In this document: positions 8,665-17,227 of the stretch, one piece after another | Position numbering within the stretch: position 1 is the first letter of the stretch | Layout: every line of letters starts with the position of its first letter | Source: Armatimonadota bacterium | GTDB taxonomy: Bacteria; Armatimonadota; Fimbriimonadia; Fimbriimonadales; Fimbriimonadaceae | Reading direction: 5' to 3' | NCBI GenBank assembly: GCA_037138755.1 | Contig: JBAXHT010000004.1 | Coordinates: 1-64,000 of the forward strand | Length of the DNA stretch: 64,000 nt | Translations under genes and position numbers: made by a program | The notes under the pieces: generated by a model | What the model saw: only the letters and a program-made list of their open reading frames with translations | The model's database searches: none | Told to the model about the DNA's origin: nothing

Positions 8665-10490
8665 TGAGCGTCCTTCACGCTCCACGTAAGCCTGATGTCG
8701 ACCGAAGGCTGATTTGGTTCCCGATTATCATCGTCCCGATGTTCTTCGTGCTGTTCCTGCGGCTGTGGTACTTGCAGGTGGTCAAAGCTCCTGAGTTGAT
8801 CGAAAACGCGAGCCAAACTCGCCGCGTTAGCGTCGACAAGCTCGCGCCGAGAGGCACGATTCGGGATCGAAAAGGGAAGATTATTGCCGGAGTAAAACCC
8901 GAATACGTTGTTTCAATTCTCCCATCAACGGTTAAGTCCGCTCCAGAAGTGATCGCAAAAGTGGCGGCACTTCTGGATCTGCCCGTAGAAGAAGTGATGG
9001 CGAGGATCAAAAAAGGTTCTTATCGAAACCTGCCAGCTCCAATCAAACTCAATGTGAGCATCGAGGTGGCCTCGATGATCGCAGAAGCCTCGGACCTTCC
9101 CGGAGTTGCGGTGGAGGAGAAGCCGATGAGGATGGTTGCGGATCCGGCAAACTTCACTCACTTGCTCGGTTACGTGGGCACTCCAACCGAGGTAGAAGAA
9201 AAAAAACTTGAGCCTTTCGATTTGAAACCCGCCGAGTTTGTGGGGCGTTCTGGCCTTGAAGCCGCCTACGAAGTCCAGCTCATGGGTCGTGCCGGTAGGG
9301 AGACGATCGAAAAGCGCGGGACAGCTGTACTTCCTGGTCGCGAACTTGCCGAGCCGGGGAAGCAGATGTTCTTGACGATCGATGCGGATTTGCAAGCCTA
9401 CGCGCAGGCGGTCCTGAGTCGCCGGGGCTGGAAGGGATCAATCACTGTTATCGACCCCAGCAATGGTGAGATTCTGGCGATGGTGTCGAATCCGACTTTT
9501 CCGCTTTCACTTTACGAAGGTGGGATGAGTGACGCTGACTATGAACGTCTGAACGACAAGAACCAGGGTCAGGCTGCTCTGAATCGAGCAACCTCCGGTC
9601 TCTACGCCCCAGGTTCTACTTACAAAATCATTACCGCGATCGCAGCCTATCGAGAACATAAACTGACGCGTAACACCCACGTCTTTTGCAACGGCTACTT
9701 CTCGTTCGGGAGAGGTCGACCGCTGAAGTGTATGAGCACTCACGGGTCCGCAGAGCTCATGTACGCGATGTCAAACTCTTGTAACACTTTCTTCTGCACG
9801 ATGGGCACCAGGGCAGGGGAAGAAGCAATGCTTCAAGCCGCGCTTGACTGCGGACTTGGCAACAAGACCGAGATTGAAATTCCGGAACGACGAGGGACGA
9901 TTCCCACAAAGAAGTGGCGCGACATGGACCCGGTCAACCGATCCTGGAATATGGGACAGCTAGCCAACATGTCCATCGGCCAAGGTTACGTTACGACGAA
10001 CACCGTGCAAATGGCGAATATGATGGCGATGGTCGCCAACAACGGCGTTCGCTACAAGCCCCATCTCGTTCGTGCGTTTCGAGATTCAATCACGGGAAAG
10101 GATGAAATGGTCGCTCCGGTGGTCGCGAACAGAATTGATCTTGACGAGGGATTCTGGAGCATGCTCCGGCAGTCTCTGGTAGGAGTCATCGACCACGGCA
10201 CGGCTCGAAGATTTGCCTCAATCCCTGGTCTCACTTGGGGCGGGAAGACTGGTTCTGCTGAGCACGGCAAAAAAGGAGCAAACAATACGCACGCTTGGTT
10301 TGTTGGTTTTGCCCCGGCGGACAAGCCTAAGCTCGCAATCTGCGCCATGGCGGAGGACGCTGGTCACGGGGGCGACGCGGCGGCACCGCTCGCTGCCGAA
10401 GTCGTAGCTCACTACTTGATGAGACCGGCGGCGGCTGCTTCAAACCGTGTCGCCTCGGCTGCCGGGTCAAACCCAAGATCGCGCGGTTGA
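8664..10490 (+). CDS. mrdA: Penicillin-binding protein 2 (class B, elongation-type)
   Basis: A 608-residue monofunctional D,D-transpeptidase. An N-terminal membrane anchor lies at about residues 17-38, followed by the dimerisation/pedestal domain with RGTIRDRKGKIIA (about 63-75) and the transpeptidase domain: STYK (S318), SCN (372-374) and KTG (528-530). The YAPGSTYK context and length match the PBP2/MrdA class acting in side-wall elongation. The start overlaps the class A PBP stop by one base. No RodA or MreBCD gene is nearby. The last 79 nt overlap the convergent O-antigen-ligase gene, so the Ala/Ser-rich C-terminal tail is encoded on the opposite strand to that gene's end. Confidence 0.93.
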   Translation: MSVLHAPRKPDVDRRLIWFPIIIVPMFFVLFLRLWYLQVVKAPELIENASQTRRVSVDKLAPRGTIRDRKGKIIAGVKPEYVVSILPSTVKSAPEVIAKVAALLDLPVEEVMARIKKGSYRNLPAPIKLNVSIEVASMIAEASDLPGVAVEEKPMRMVADPANFTHLLGYVGTPTEVEEKKLEPFDLKPAEFVGRSGLEAAYEVQLMGRAGRETIEKRGTAVLPGRELAEPGKQMFLTIDADLQAYAQAVLSRRGWKGSITVIDPSNGEILAMVSNPTFPLSLYEGGMSDADYERLNDKNQGQAALNRATSGLYAPGSTYKIITAIAAYREHKLTRNTHVFCNGYFSFGRGRPLKCMSTHGSAELMYAMSNSCNTFFCTMGTRAGEEAMLQAALDCGLGNKTEIEIPERRGTIPTKKWRDMDPVNRSWNMGQLANMSIGQGYVTTNTVQMANMMAMVANNGVRYKPHLVRAFRDSITGKDEMVAPVVANRIDLDEGFWSMLRQSLVGVIDHGTARRFASIPGLTWGGKTGSAEHGKKGANNTHAWFVGFAPADKPKLAICAMAEDAGHGGDAAAPLAAEVVAHYLMRPAAAASNRVASAAGSNPRSRG

Positions 10491-12496
10491 AGCTTCGCTA
10501 GCTCCTTTGCGGCGTTCGCCGCCTTAGAAAGAGTGTCCATCATCGCGCTCTTATCGTCTCCCCCGACACTCGTGTTTGGGTTCACGTCAAACTGCCGTTT
10601 TGCCATTGGAACCGTGATGTCCCGATAGCGAATGAATCCCCTGACCGCCTCGGCCATAAGTTCGGCCCGGTTAGACGGGTTCAGCGAAGCTAGGTACAAC
10701 CGAGCTTGGAAGGAAGCCGTCGGTATCAACTCAGCTTGGCTGGTTACCGTGAAGTACGTTGTCTTTTCAACCTTGATCAGACGACTCGCCGCGGACTTTG
10801 CGTCTTCTTCGATCCCAAACTGAATGGCTGCCTTCATCAGTCCCAGCAGAGCCGGAAAGTTGTTAGGGTCTCGCTCAAGCGCTCGGTTGTATGCGGTCTT
10901 CGCCTCTTGGTACTTGCCGTCTTTAAGGTAAATGAGGGCGACTGCACGATGGTTCTTTGGCGAAGGTGTTAGGCCAGCAGCAAGTTTTGCTTCTTCTATT
11001 GAGCCCGTCGCACGGGCAAGGATCGAATGGGCGTAGCCATCAAATGGAGCGATTCCTAAGCTTGACTTTGCAAGTTGTGTTGCGATCGCGGCATCCGATA
11101 CGGCCAAAGCGCCGCGCGCCTGTGCTCTAAGCATCTCTCCCAGCCCCACGCTGAGACTAAGCGGGATGAAGATCACCACGGCGAAACCAACCGCTAGCCG
11201 CGGGATACGGAAAATCACTTCGGGAGACTGCGAATCCGCACTACTGGCGCAGATGCAACCGCAAAGCATGAACACCAACATCCCTAAGTTATTGATGTAG
11301 AGATCACTGTCAATCGCGTTATGAGCCAACAGGACCGTAAGCGCACCAAAGCACGAGCAAAGAATCATCTTGCTTTGCAATGGGAGCTGTGCCGAACCCT
11401 TGCCACCTTTGACACCGACCGCGACGAAGAAACCGATGAGCGTGAGCGGTGCAAGAAGCGTGGCTTCTGCCCCAAGTTGGAGGTAGCTCTGATGCGCGAG
11501 CGCAGTTTGGGTCACCCGACCAGGGCGAGTCGACTCGAATTGATACGTACCAAGACCCCAGCCGTAAGGTTGCTGCTTGGCTAAATCAATGGCGGAGAGC
11601 CATAACTGCTTACGGAATCCCGCAGATTGAGTCGACGTTTCTCCTGCGTTGGAGAAACGTGACATCGGTGCCGAGCCTCCTGATGGTGCTTGGCTCCGAC
11701 CCGCGTTCTGAGCAGCAAACGCGAGTCCACCGAGCAAAACGACGATTGCCGCGAGTACGCCTAGCCCCCTCCCGACCGGAATGGGGCGGATCGTCAGTAG
11801 GCATATCGTCAGGGCAGCCAGACCCACCGGCAAGCAAACCAAAGCTCCTTTTGATTGGGTGAGGAACAGGGCGAGACCCTGAAGCAGCATTGCGAAACCA
11901 ATCCCCAGCTTGTTCAGGCGATCTCCGCTGAACAGCAACGGAATTCCTATCAGGATTCCGCTCGCCAGGAGGGCTCCAGCTTGGTTCGGGTTGTGTTGGT
12001 TGGCAAAAATGCGCCAGCTGGGGTCGATCGACTTCATGCTCGCGTACTCACGGAGTCCGATCAAGGCAACCAGCGTGATTCCCACAAACCAGCCCCCAAT
12101 CACCCAGAGCGACTGCTTTTTCCCTGCACTAGAAGTGACAGCGTAGAAGCCGCCGATCATCATCGCGAACTCGACAAAGTTGAGAACCGAGACGCTTACA
12201 AAAGAGCTGAAGATGAGCGACGAACCGATCACCCCTGCGAAAACTGCGAGCCACCCGGAGATCTTGATTGAAGGCACATGGACGACCTTCCTTGCCATGA
12301 TCGCCTGAAGTAAGGGGATCAGGAAAAACCAGAACACCAAACAATGACCCAAAAAAGGCGCATTCTCCCAAAGGGTGGCTAAAGAAAAGTCTCCTCCCTC
12401 GAACTGACCCACATCCATCGGATAGCGACCATTCAGCAAGGCACAAAGCGCCGACCCGATGGCAAGACTGAGCACTCCGATGGGCGGTCGTTTCAT
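10412..12496 (-). CDS. O-antigen ligase/polymerase-like membrane protein with TPR tail
   Basis: A 694-residue multi-pass inner-membrane protein. About 11-12 hydrophobic helices span residues 1-460. The large periplasmic loop of the Wzy/WaaL (O-antigen ligase) family lies near residues 240-340, with a PYGWGLGTYQFE-like motif and HQSYLQLGAE, as in WzyC domains. After the membrane part a soluble region has a TPR-like repeat (about residues 510-550; KYQEAKTAYNRALERDPNN). It would polymerise or ligate surface glycan. It is the last gene of a leftward operon with two GT2 glycosyltransferases: its start overlaps the upstream GT2 stop by 4 nt. Its 3' end overlaps PBP2 by 79 nt. Confidence 0.85.
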   Translation of the reverse strand: MKRPPIGVLSLAIGSALCALLNGRYPMDVGQFEGGDFSLATLWENAPFLGHCLVFWFFLIPLLQAIMARKVVHVPSIKISGWLAVFAGVIGSSLIFSSFVSVSVLNFVEFAMMIGGFYAVTSSAGKKQSLWVIGGWFVGITLVALIGLREYASMKSIDPSWRIFANQHNPNQAGALLASGILIGIPLLFSGDRLNKLGIGFAMLLQGLALFLTQSKGALVCLPVGLAALTICLLTIRPIPVGRGLGVLAAIVVLLGGLAFAAQNAGRSQAPSGGSAPMSRFSNAGETSTQSAGFRKQLWLSAIDLAKQQPYGWGLGTYQFESTRPGRVTQTALAHQSYLQLGAEATLLAPLTLIGFFVAVGVKGGKGSAQLPLQSKMILCSCFGALTVLLAHNAIDSDLYINNLGMLVFMLCGCICASSADSQSPEVIFRIPRLAVGFAVVIFIPLSLSVGLGEMLRAQARGALAVSDAAIATQLAKSSLGIAPFDGYAHSILARATGSIEEAKLAAGLTPSPKNHRAVALIYLKDGKYQEAKTAYNRALERDPNNFPALLGLMKAAIQFGIEEDAKSAASRLIKVEKTTYFTVTSQAELIPTASFQARLYLASLNPSNRAELMAEAVRGFIRYRDITVPMAKRQFDVNPNTSVGGDDKSAMMDTLSKAANAAKELAKLQPRDLGFDPAAEATRFEAAAAGLIK

Positions 12497-13395
12497 TTGC
12501 CTTTTAGCTTCCTCTTGATGACGTCTACCTTGTTGCTGAGAATAAAGATGCTTGCCCGTGTGGACAGTGCGGTTGCCGCCATAGCGAGGGCGAATGGACG
12601 AGCTACCGGAGTCATTTGGGGCACCATGTTCTTTTTGTAAAACCTGAACATCGACTTGTGAAAGCGACCAATCATTCGATTTGGAGCCTTATCGGTACTT
12701 CTGCCGATGGCGTGGGTGATGGTGAGATCCGGGAGGTAAACCACCTTCTTCCCGATCTTCCACGTTTGGAAACAAAGATCCACGTCCTCGCAATACATGA
12801 TGAATTCGGAGTCGAAGTAGCCAATTTCTGTCAGGAGTTCTCCGCGCGCCAAGAACGCCGCACCGCTTACCCAGTCCACTTCTTTGGGCTGGTTATGCTC
12901 GAAGTCCTGCATTAAATATTCGCGTGTAAACCGATTGTTCGGGAAGAGGCGACCGATGAACGTATTACGGAACAGAGCGGCGACCGGATTAGGGAACCGT
13001 CGGCACGAGAACTGAAGCGAGCCGTCCGGATTGAGGAGTTTCGGGGCGACGATGCCAACTTCCGGGTTCTCCTCGAGATACTTGAGCAGACCTTTGATTG
13101 CGCCTGGGTGAACAATCGTGTCACTGTTCAAAGGAAACGCGTGGTGCCCCCTGCGGTTCGACATTGCATAGTTCTGTCCGCCGACGAACCCAAGATTTTG
13201 CGTCATCTTTACCAGCCTGACCCAAGGGAATTCATTTTCCACCATGAACGGAGAGCCGTCTTCCGAGTTGTTGTCGATCACGATCACTTCGAAGCTGGCC
13301 TCGTCCCTAACTTTCTCCAAAGAGTCGAGGCACAGGCGTAGGTCATCAATGGTGTTCCAGCTACAAATGGTTATGCTAAGGTCGAAATCCGGCAC
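12493..13395 (-). CDS. Family 2 glycosyltransferase
   Basis: A 300-residue GT-A fold enzyme. The N-terminal core starts with LSITICSWNTIDDLRLCLDSL and shows VIDNNSEDGS and LNSDTIV (a DxD-like Ser-Asp-Thr site), then EYLMQDF and a later GYFDSEFIMYCEDVDLCFQ acceptor-region motif, as in rhamnosyl-transferase-like GT2 proteins. A hydrophobic C-terminal stretch (about 262-285) may be membrane-associated. It lies between a second GT2 (20-nt overlap) and the O-antigen ligase (4-nt overlap), so it most likely builds the repeat unit of a surface polysaccharide. Donor sugar cannot be told from sequence. Confidence 0.92.
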   Translation of the reverse strand: MPDFDLSITICSWNTIDDLRLCLDSLEKVRDEASFEVIVIDNNSEDGSPFMVENEFPWVRLVKMTQNLGFVGGQNYAMSNRRGHHAFPLNSDTIVHPGAIKGLLKYLEENPEVGIVAPKLLNPDGSLQFSCRRFPNPVAALFRNTFIGRLFPNNRFTREYLMQDFEHNQPKEVDWVSGAAFLARGELLTEIGYFDSEFIMYCEDVDLCFQTWKIGKKVVYLPDLTITHAIGRSTDKAPNRMIGRFHKSMFRFYKKNMVPQMTPVARPFALAMAATALSTRASIFILSNKVDVIKRKLKGK

Positions 13396-14212
13396 TGTAC
13401 CCCCTTGCTCGGATCAGGGCACCGAGCCAAATGATGACGGAGATTGGGTATAGCGGAATTCGCGCCAAACCGTAGCTGTGCTTAAAGAGGTATCGAATGA
13501 GGGATCGATGGGACTCCCAAATCATGGGTTTGCGAGTCTGTTTGGTCGAAGCTCCGCCGATGTGGTGGATCCTCAGCGAAGCCTCGTACCAGCACTTTCC
13601 ATTAAGTCGCTTCAGGAGGTCTACTTCATTGAAGAAGATCGGAAACTGCTCGTCAAACGGCTTCATTGGGTCTGGAAAGGCTGACCTTCGGAAGAGAAGA
13701 AAGGTTCCCATTGGCTGAGGAGCGTCCTGACTTTTGTTGTAGTCGAAGTCTCGGAGGCGGTAGCTGTCCCAGTTCTGAATCTTGAATAGATCACCCAAGA
13801 TTCCCTTGATTGTTGGGAATCCCCGGACTGACTGTTGTGTTTCGCCATCCGGTCCTTCAAAGCGTACGGATAGGCATCCGTATGCTTCGCCCTGCGCTCT
13901 GAGAGTTTCGACCGCGTTTCGCAGCAAATCGGGCGTGACTCGAGTATCCGGATTCAGTGTCAAAACGAATTCACCAGTGCTCGCGGCGATTCCGAGGTTG
14001 TTTCCCCTCGCATAGCCACGATTCGCAGTTTCGGCAAGTGTAGTGAACTCGGGAAACTCTTCGATGGCTAACCTTGCCGAGTCGTCGGAGGAAGCATTAT
14101 CAACAACGATGACCTCAAACGAGCCCGGAAAAGGGTGCTGCCGGATCGATTGGAGGCAGTTGCGAAGTAAAGAAGCCGTATTCCAGTTCACAATAATGAT
14201 GCTGAGGGTCAC
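13376..14212 (-). CDS. Family 2 glycosyltransferase
   Basis: A 278-residue GT2 enzyme, first gene of the surface-glycan operon. It opens with TLSIIIVNWNTASLLRNCL, has VVDNASSDDS and LNPDTRV (DxD-like site at about 88-92), then FPIFFNEVDLLKRL and a C-terminal hydrophobic helix (about 249-268). It is a paralogue in architecture of the next gene. GTG start at 14212 is supported by GAGGAG 2-3 nt upstream; the typical first strand begins right at the start, so no longer form is needed. It is divergent from the NlpC/P60 gene across about 125 nt. Confidence 0.92.
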   Translation of the reverse strand: MTLSIIIVNWNTASLLRNCLQSIRQHPFPGSFEVIVVDNASSDDSARLAIEEFPEFTTLAETANRGYARGNNLGIAASTGEFVLTLNPDTRVTPDLLRNAVETLRAQGEAYGCLSVRFEGPDGETQQSVRGFPTIKGILGDLFKIQNWDSYRLRDFDYNKSQDAPQPMGTFLLFRRSAFPDPMKPFDEQFPIFFNEVDLLKRLNGKCWYEASLRIHHIGGASTKQTRKPMIWESHRSLIRYLFKHSYGLARIPLYPISVIIWLGALIRARGYSAGFRP

Positions 14213-14285
14213 GGCTCCTCTGAGTTTACCGTGAAGAAAACCCCCCTATTTTTACCGGGGCGGAACCCCGAAAATTCTTTTCTGG

Positions 14286-14337
14286 TATCCTCTAACGGTT
14301 GCGGTTTCGGTCGCACGCCTGACGGAGGAGAGGAAGC
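14286..14337 (+). promoter_or_regulatory. Extended -10 and strong RBS before NlpC/P60 gene
   Basis: TGGTATCCT gives an extended -10 (TATCCT at 14286-14291). The leader of about 40 nt ends in GGAGGAGAGGAAGC directly before ATG 14338, one of the clearest Shine-Dalgarno sites in the window. A short CGGGG/CCCCG hairpin at 14256-14270 lies upstream of the -10. Confidence 0.45.
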
Positions 14338-15642
14338 ATGACAACACGCGTACTCGCAATCGCCATTTCGGTGCTGGTCTGTATGACCGCTTTTGCAGGC
14401 CCGAAAAAGAAGGTGAAGGCAAATTCAAAATCAAAGACTAGCGTTTCGCGGTCTCACAAGTCGAGCAAAGGATCCGCAAAGTCCGCTCGTTCAACCAAGA
14501 AGTCGTCTAGTTCGAGCAAGACGCGAAGTGCTTCCCGCAGCTCTTCAAAGAAATCATCCAAACCGGAAGTTTCGCGGGTTCGCCGATCAAGCGTTTCAGC
14601 TCAAAATGGTCCGGCGCCTCTAGGGCGAGGCACGATGATTGGAACCAATGTCGTCGTTCGCAGCCAGCCAAACTCAGATTCCGGAGTAGTTACCAAGGTG
14701 ACTGGCGGGAACGTCGCTGTGATCGCAAAGTCTGGTGATTGGTACAAGGTCCGCTTCCAATACGGGTCTATCGGATGGGTTCGAAGTGACTACCTGGTAA
14801 CGTCAACCAACACAACTTCTCAGCGTGTAACCTCACCGGAGCCCAATACGCTTACTGTTTCAAACGTGAACGAGCCGAAGACGGAAGTCTCGGTTCCGGG
14901 GGCTCAATATACTTACATTCGAGCGATGAATACCAACGTTCGGCGCGGCCCTTCGGAGTCCAACTCGGTAGCGGTCAAGGTGAGCGGCGGTAAGGCAGAA
15001 ATCCTTGATAAGTGGGGCAACTGGTACAAGCTGAAGTTCCAATACGGAACTGTGGGTTGGGTTCGGACAGACTTGACCACCAACAATCCGAAGGAAAAGA
15101 TTGAGGGAACCAACACTTATGTGGCTTCGATTCCTTCTTCCGAGAAGGTCGAAAACGTTTTGGCTTCCGCCAACAAGATGCGAGGAACTCGCTACAACTA
15201 CGGTTCAGCTTCGCGATCCGCAACCGACTGCTCCGGATTTACGCTACAAGTGTTCCGAGCGAACGGAATCTCTCTTCCTAGAACCGCTCGTGAGCAGGTC
15301 TACAAGGGTGTTGCAGTCAGCCGGGGCAATCTCCAAGCAGGAGACCTCGTGTTCTTCAACACACGTGGCTATGTCAGCCACGTCGGAATCTACACTGGCA
15401 ACAACAAGTTCATCCACGCTTCCAGCGGAGCGGGACGGGTCATCGAGAGTTCTCTCACCGGCTACTACGCCGCACGCTACATCACCGCTCGTCGTGTGAT
15501 CAAGGGCGGCACCAAGAAGATCGAACTCCCTAAGGTTGACGTGATCGAGAAAGAGCGGCCAATCGACGCTCCAGCTCCTGGTGATGACGGCGAGTACAAG
15601 ATCGACCTCGCATCCGGTGGCGCAGCCTCCGGCGGAAACTAA
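14338..15642 (+). CDS. Secreted SH3-SH3-NlpC/P60 cell-wall hydrolase
   Basis: A 434-residue exported D,L-endopeptidase-type protein. Signal peptide at residues 1-20 (cleavage after AFA), a very Lys/Ser-rich linker at 22-85, two bacterial SH3 domains at about 100-155 and 193-248 (each with an NVRxxP-like start and a GWVRxDL end), and an NlpC/P60 domain at about 268-385. The catalytic triad is visible: C298 in TDCSGF, H348 in SHVG and H360 in FIHAS. The tail, about 385-434, is acidic and Gly/Ala-rich. It probably cleaves peptidoglycan stem peptides. Monocistronic, with a strong RBS and a terminator at 15658-15692. Confidence 0.95.
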   Translation: MTTRVLAIAISVLVCMTAFAGPKKKVKANSKSKTSVSRSHKSSKGSAKSARSTKKSSSSSKTRSASRSSSKKSSKPEVSRVRRSSVSAQNGPAPLGRGTMIGTNVVVRSQPNSDSGVVTKVTGGNVAVIAKSGDWYKVRFQYGSIGWVRSDYLVTSTNTTSQRVTSPEPNTLTVSNVNEPKTEVSVPGAQYTYIRAMNTNVRRGPSESNSVAVKVSGGKAEILDKWGNWYKLKFQYGTVGWVRTDLTTNNPKEKIEGTNTYVASIPSSEKVENVLASANKMRGTRYNYGSASRSATDCSGFTLQVFRANGISLPRTAREQVYKGVAVSRGNLQAGDLVFFNTRGYVSHVGIYTGNNKFIHASSGAGRVIESSLTGYYAARYITARRVIKGGTKKIELPKVDVIEKERPIDAPAPGDDGEYKIDLASGGAASGGN

Positions 15643-15657
15643 GCTCCGCAAAACCTT

Positions 15658-15692
15658 GAGATTATGGCGGCATACCTGCCATAATCTCTTTC
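15658..15692 (+). terminator. Rho-independent terminator
   Basis: GAGATTATGGC (15658-15668) pairs perfectly with GCCATAATCTC (15678-15688), an 11-bp stem with a 9-nt loop, followed by TTTCT. It separates the NlpC/P60 gene from tRNA-Glu. Confidence 0.88.
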
Positions 15693-15697
15693 TGTCT

Positions 15698-15773
15698 GCT
15701 CCGGTCGTCTAGCGGTTAGGACATCGCCCTTTCACGGCGAAGGTCGCGGGTTCGAATCCCGTCCGGAGTACCA
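15698..15773 (+). tRNA. tRNA-Glu (anticodon TTC), CCA encoded
   Basis: Full cloverleaf: acceptor GCTCCGG/CCGGAGT (first pair G-T), D-arm with AGCGGTTAGGA, anticodon stem TCGCC/GGCGA with loop CTTTCAC (anticodon TTC at 15731-15733), T-arm GCGGGTTCGAATCCCGT, discriminator A and an encoded CCA (15771-15773). The anticodon stem-loop sequence is the classic bacterial tRNA-Glu type. No intron or duplicated 3' end is seen nearby, so no sign of integration. Confidence 0.97.
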
Positions 15774-15887
15774 CTCTTCAAAAGCTCGATTGAGCAATTC
15801 TAATGAAAGAAGGGAAGCATCGTTTTTCATTTTCGACGCAGATCGACTGATCCGGGAGGTGCAGGGTATCGGCTAGACGACGTCAAC

Positions 15888-16601
15888 CTACCAAGGAAGC
15901 GCCTCGCCGTCCCAGCAATGCAATTTTAGCTCCTTGTATACTGCATCATCCAGAAAGTAGTTCAGTGCGATCGCAGCGGCCTCCTCGGGCTCCATGTGTG
16001 CCTCGAGGTTCTTCTGGCCAGACATGTAAGTTCGCATCCATCCTGGATGGTAAAGCCGGAACGAATAACCCTGCGCGGAGAGATCGTTCGATAGATTCTT
16101 GACGGCCATGTTCAAGGCTGCTTTTGACATGCAATAGCCAAACCAGCCGGTGCGCTGACTGGCTCCGATACTGCCTGCCTCTGATGAAACAAAACACATC
16201 CGCTTTAGCTCACTCTTTTCGAGCAGCGGCAAGAATGCGTTTGCGATACGCAGGGCTCCAATCGCGTTGACATTAACTTCTTGCAGCATCGAGTCAAAAT
16301 CTAGATCTTCAGAGATTCCCTCGACGTGGTGAGACTTGTGTATTGCTGCATTAGATATCAGCAAGTTGATCTGACTCACACGCTCCAGGGCCTGTCCGGC
16401 GGCTTTTGAAACTGATTCATCTGAGCTGACATCGAGTTCGACCAGGTGAAGTGAACCGCTAAAGTTTTCGCACAGTTCGTCAAGCTCCGGCCAAGCTAAG
16501 TGTCGGCCCGCAATCACGATCCAGCCTGCCTCCAGCAGGGCTTTGGTCAGAGCCAATCCAAGCCCCCGGTCAGCCCCTGTCACGAGTGCGACTCTAGGCA
16601 T
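15888..16601 (-). CDS. Short-chain dehydrogenase/reductase
   Basis: A 237-residue classical SDR. N-terminal NAD(P)-binding TGADRGLGLA (TGxxxGxG), NAG-type motif as ISNAA, catalytic Ser in CFVSSEAG and YxxxK as YCMSK at about residues 153-157. The substrate-binding C-terminus ends in ELKLHCWDGEALPW. It is the last gene of a three-gene operon with a ThuA-like protein (8-nt overlap) and a second SDR. The operon suggests oxidation/reduction of a sugar or polyol, but the substrate is unknown. Confidence 0.9.
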   Translation of the reverse strand: MPRVALVTGADRGLGLALTKALLEAGWIVIAGRHLAWPELDELCENFSGSLHLVELDVSSDESVSKAAGQALERVSQINLLISNAAIHKSHHVEGISEDLDFDSMLQEVNVNAIGALRIANAFLPLLEKSELKRMCFVSSEAGSIGASQRTGWFGYCMSKAALNMAVKNLSNDLSAQGYSFRLYHPGWMRTYMSGQKNLEAHMEPEEAAAIALNYFLDDAVYKELKLHCWDGEALPW

Positions 16602-17226
16602 GGGTCACCCAGCTGAGCGCGTTCCGAATAAGGAGCTGAAATGAGTCGTTTGCCCAGACGGACGGTCCATGTCCCGGAGTCAAAGTGCAGATCCGTGCAT
16701 TTCCAAACTCCTTTATCCACCCGGCTGGCTGGCTGCCATGAGCCGACCGAGAACTCAGGAATAAATCTACGTCGCTGTCGATCTCAACGAAGTAGTGTTC
16801 GTCGTGAACGGTATAGGGAACGACTCCGGCAGCGAGAGGATGGGCGGTCGGGACAAGTTCGACGTCGCATGCTTCGGGATGCTGCTGAAAAGAGCCGCCA
16901 GTGAGCTCCCGGATGATTGGGGCCGGCTGATAACCGACGGTCCCCGCATGAATTACCAACAATCCTCGACCTGCGGTCACATGTGAATGAATCAAGTCCT
17001 GCGAAGCCTGATCGGCCCATGGCGAGGAATCTTCCGCCGACGTGACGTTCAACTTCGCGAGCACGACCGCTTGGAAAATTTGGTCACCCGCTAACAACGA
17101 TGCGTTATCGGCTTGCTGAAAGTGGAATTCCGCTTTGCCAGCATTCTCCAGCCCCAACATAACTTCGTGGGATGCATGGTACTGGTCACCGCAGATCACG
17201 AGGATACGTTGAGGCATTGTCTGCAC
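16594..17226 (-). CDS. ThuA-like domain protein
   Basis: A 210-residue protein of the ThuA/glutamine-amidotransferase-like fold. Features in order: ILVICGDQYHASHE strand-turn, GRGLLVIHAGT nucleophile-elbow-like turn (no Cys at the elbow, as in ThuA), ELTGGSFQQHP, PYTVHDEHYFVE and a late TLTPGHGPSVW. ThuA homologues are linked to trehalose/sucrose use and often sit with oxidoreductases. Here it is sandwiched between two SDR genes: 1 nt after the upstream SDR and overlapping the downstream one by 8 nt. Role probably in sugar-derivative metabolism; inferred. Confidence 0.8.
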   Translation of the reverse strand: MQTMPQRILVICGDQYHASHEVMLGLENAGKAEFHFQQADNASLLAGDQIFQAVVLAKLNVTSAEDSSPWADQASQDLIHSHVTAGRGLLVIHAGTVGYQPAPIIRELTGGSFQQHPEACDVELVPTAHPLAAGVVPYTVHDEHYFVEIDSDVDLFLSSRSAHGSQPAGWIKEFGNARICTLTPGHGPSVWANDSFQLLIRNALSWVTHA

Positions 17227-17227
17227 G

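Noticed and set aside
14213-14337. Cyclic di-AMP or other riboswitch before the NlpC/P60 gene
   Set aside because: Such riboswitches often precede wall hydrolases, but this leader is short and I see only a small GC hairpin and TGCG/CGCA stem; the conserved ydaO core is not present.
15698-15773. tRNA-Glu as an integration site for a mobile element
   Set aside because: No integrase directly beside it and no duplicated tRNA 3' end downstream within the window.
15784-15795. Terminator hairpin GCTC-GATT-GAGC
   Set aside because: Only 4 bp of stem; too weak to support in either direction, though TTTT follows on the minus strand.
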